Part shown: piece by piece, positions 62,237 through 64,000 of the stretch
Position numbering within the stretch: position 1 is the stretch's first letter
Layout: each line of letters begins with the position of its first letter
Origin: Polyangiaceae bacterium
GTDB lineage: Bacteria > Myxococcota_A > Polyangia > Polyangiales > Polyangiaceae
DNA: 64,000 nucleotides
Assembly: GCA_025936115.1 (NCBI GenBank)
Contig: JAICTZ010000015.1
Location: 62,001-126,000, forward strand
Direction: 5' to 3'
The notes under the pieces: model-generated
Seen by the model: only the letters and a program-made list of their open reading frames with translations
The model's database searches: none
What the model was told of the DNA's origin: nothing
Made by a program: the position numbers and the translations under genes

Positions 62237-64000
62237 GGAGCGCGAGCGTACCGCCCTGGTCGCCCGCGGAAAGCGCGATCGTGCCGCCGTGCTTGTGCGC
62301 GATCGAATAGGCGATGGACAAGCCGAGCCCGGTGCCGAAGCCGACCGGCTTGGTCGTGAAGAACGGCTCGAACACGCGCTCGCGAATCGCGGGCTCGATG
62401 CCGCAGCCCGTATCGGCCACGGTGACTTCGAACCAGCCGCCGCGCGCGCCCGTCCGGATCGTGATCGTGCCCGAAGCTTCGATAGCGTCGATCGCGTTCG
62501 CGAGCAGGTTCATGACGGCTTGGTTGAAGAGAGCCGCGTAACAGTCGATTTCGTCGGGCTCGCCGTACTCCGTCGCGATCGCGATGCGTTGGTCGTAGCG
62601 GTGCCGCAGGATCGTGAGCACCGAGTCGATGCTGTCGCGCACGCTCACGCTCTTCCTTTCACCCTCGTCGAGGCGCGAGAAGGTGCGGAGCCGACGCACG
62701 AGCTCGGCGATGCGCTCGAGGCCGAGGTGGATCTCGCGCAGGCGCTGCGTCGCGCGATCCCACGCCGGGCCCGCCGCGGCCGGCAGCCCGCCGGCGAGGC
62801 TCGCCGCGACCGTGGCGAGACTGCGCTCGATGGTGCCGAGGTGCGCGACCGCGAAGGCGAGCGGATTGTTGATCTCGTGCGCGACGCCGGCGACGAGCTC
62901 GCCGAGCGAAGCCATTTTCGCGCTCTGAATCAGCTGGGTTTGCGTGCGCTTGAGCTCCTCGTGCAGAACCTTCAACGCGGCGTGCTTCTGCTCGAGCTCG
63001 ACGAGGAGCTCGGCGCGCGTCTCCGCGAGCGCCTGAGCGGACGCCGTGGCCGCACGCCGCACCTTGGCCATTTCGAGGTGCGTGCGCACTCGGCTCAGCA
63101 CTTCGCGCGCGACGAAGGGCTTGACCAAGTAATCGTCAGCGCCGGTTTCGAGGCCCTCGAGCCGCGCTTCCTCGCCCGCACGCGCCGAAATCAAAATCAC
63201 GGGCACCGTTCGCGTCTTCGGTTCGGCGCGTAGCGCCTGCAGTAATTGCACGCCGTCGAGCTCCGGCATCATGATGTCGCTCAAGACCAAATCGGGAGGT
63301 TCGGCCATGGCCGCCTCGAGCGCCTCGCGCCCGTCGGCGACGAGCTTGACCTGCCAGTGCGGCGCGAGCAGGCGCCCGAGGTACGCTCTCATGTCCGCGT
63401 TGTCGTCCGCGACGAGCAAGCGACCGGCCGACGCCCGCGCGGCCGCTACCTCCACGCTTTCCGCGCGCGGCGGCGCCGAAGAGCGAGCCCAGTGCTTGGC
63501 TTCGAGCACCGGCGCGCTGACGCGAAAATCGCGCTCGAGTCCGAGCGGCGGCGTCTCGAGCACGCGCGCGGGCGGCAAGTGCGCGCGTCCGCGGCGGAGC
63601 GAGACCACGAACGTCGTGCCGGCGCCGACGTCGCTCGTGGCACTGACGCTCCCGCCGTGCTCTCGCACGATCTCGTCGACCAGCGCGAGCCCGACGCCGC
63701 TGCCCTCGAAGCTGCGCCCGCGCGCCCCCTCCACCCGGTGAAACCGCTCGAAGATACGCGGCAGCTCGGCGGCGGGAATGCCCGTCCCGGTGTCCGTGAC
63801 GCCGAGCTCGACGTGCTCGCTCCGTTCGCGGAGTCGCAGCGTGACCCCGCCTTCGAACGTGAACTTGAAGGCGTTCGAAACCAGGTTCATCACGACCTTC
63901 TCCCACTGCGCCGCGTCGACGTAGACGGGCTCGGTGAGCGGCGGACAATCGATACGGAGTTTCAGGCCCGCGTCGTCGAACAACGATTGGAAGGCTCCCG
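62217..64000 (-). CDS. hybrid histidine kinase, 5' end outside the window
   Basis: The frame is open through the window edge, so the true N-terminus is missing (at least 593 residues seen). Order from the visible N-terminus: end of a first HisKA/ATPase module (VVMNLVSNAFKFTFEGG, VTDTGTGIPAAELPRIFER, GSGVGLALV). Then a receiver RLLVADDNADMRAYLGRLL with phosphoacceptor Asp in DLVLSDIMMPELDG and Lys in LVKPF. Then a coiled coil, a second HisKA ELVAGVAHEINNPLAFAV and a second ATPase (NLLANAIDAIEASG, VADTGCGIEPAIRERVFEPF, GFGTGLGLSIA). Two complete kinase ATPases around one receiver suggest an internal phosphorelay. The input domain is not visible. Confidence 0.88.
   Translation of the reverse strand, partial: GAFQSLFDDAGLKLRIDCPPLTEPVYVDAAQWEKVVMNLVSNAFKFTFEGGVTLRLRERSEHVELGVTDTGTGIPAAELPRIFERFHRVEGARGRSFEGSGVGLALVDEIVREHGGSVSATSDVGAGTTFVVSLRRGRAHLPPARVLETPPLGLERDFRVSAPVLEAKHWARSSAPPRAESVEVAAARASAGRLLVADDNADMRAYLGRLLAPHWQVKLVADGREALEAAMAEPPDLVLSDIMMPELDGVQLLQALRAEPKTRTVPVILISARAGEEARLEGLETGADDYLVKPFVAREVLSRVRTHLEMAKVRRAATASAQALAETRAELLVELEQKHAALKVLHEELKRTQTQLIQSAKMASLGELVAGVAHEINNPLAFAVAHLGTIERSLATVAASLAGGLPAAAGPAWDRATQRLREIHLGLERIAELVRRLRTFSRLDEGERKSVSVRDSIDSVLTILRHRYDQRIAIATEYGEPDEIDCYAALFNQAVMNLLANAIDAIEASGTITIRTGARGGWFEVTVADTGCGIEPAIRERVFEPFFTTKPVGFGTGLGLSIAYSIAHKHGGTIALSAGDQGGTLALLRFPLG

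Overview
The window looks like a chromosomal segment of a Polyangiales-type myxobacterium (Myxococcota). Composition is uniformly high-GC with strong G/C at third codon positions. There are many lipoproteins with long Gly/Ser/Thr-rich (GGxGG) linkers, Cys-rich and EGF-like surface proteins, a TPR protein with Ala/Pro linkers, an FHA-GGDEF signalling protein, and carbohydrate-active lipoproteins carrying carbohydrate-binding modules. I see no rRNA, tRNA, insertion sequence, prophage or CRISPR array. Genes are densely packed, many with 1-4 nt start/stop overlaps, and GTG and TTG starts are common.

Layout. 0-11.4 kb is mostly housekeeping: CheX-like protein, glutamate dehydrogenase, CdsA, a large protein with two degenerate NAGPA-like halves, an NAGS-like protein coupled to a Gly-rich lipoprotein, a membrane MutS-like ATPase and a cupin. 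11.4-16 kb is a compact four-gene unit: FHA-GGDEF cyclase, class III aminotransferase, LuxE-like acyl-protein synthetase, LuxC-like acyl reductase. 16-23.7 kb holds an MJ0619/Tes-like radical SAM enzyme, a metallophosphoesterase, EGF and TPR secreted proteins, LolA and RuvC. 23.8-28.7 kb holds a CrtI-like oxidoreductase, a decayed stretch, an MJ1255-like glycosyltransferase, and a YhbY-oligoribonuclease-TlpA run. 28.7-38 kb holds a Cys-rich lipoprotein, the divergent ilvY/ilvC pair, a small-protein/hemerythrin/cupin operon, a sugar kinase and a coupled pair of paralogous lipoproteins. 38-46.8 kb holds a TonB-like protein, a redoxin/DUF3570/DUF4266/membrane-protein operon, a half-size GDT1 protein, two XRE regulators and a histidine kinase sharing a palindromic operator, and a PHB-depolymerase-like esterase. 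46.8-64 kb holds a winged-helix protein coupled to a GH30-like lipoprotein, a discoidin/membrane/SpeE fusion, glyoxalase plus ABC exporter, Uup, a CBM3-like lipoprotein, a GH43 lipoprotein, an MFS transporter and a hybrid histidine kinase cut by the window edge.

Best leads for something undescribed: (1) the cyclase-aminotransferase-LuxE-LuxC unit, which has no luciferase and could make a long-chain aldehyde or amine; (2) the Tes-like radical SAM enzyme; (3) the DUF3570-DUF4266-redoxin operon, whose small lipoprotein ends in Cys-Ser-Cys-Gln; (4) the XRE/histidine-kinase locus with three copies of an ACCTATCGGT-centred palindrome; (5) a 56-codon frame with a strong Shine-Dalgarno that overlaps the start of the hemerythrin gene. 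All functions are read from sequence motifs alone; no database search was possible.
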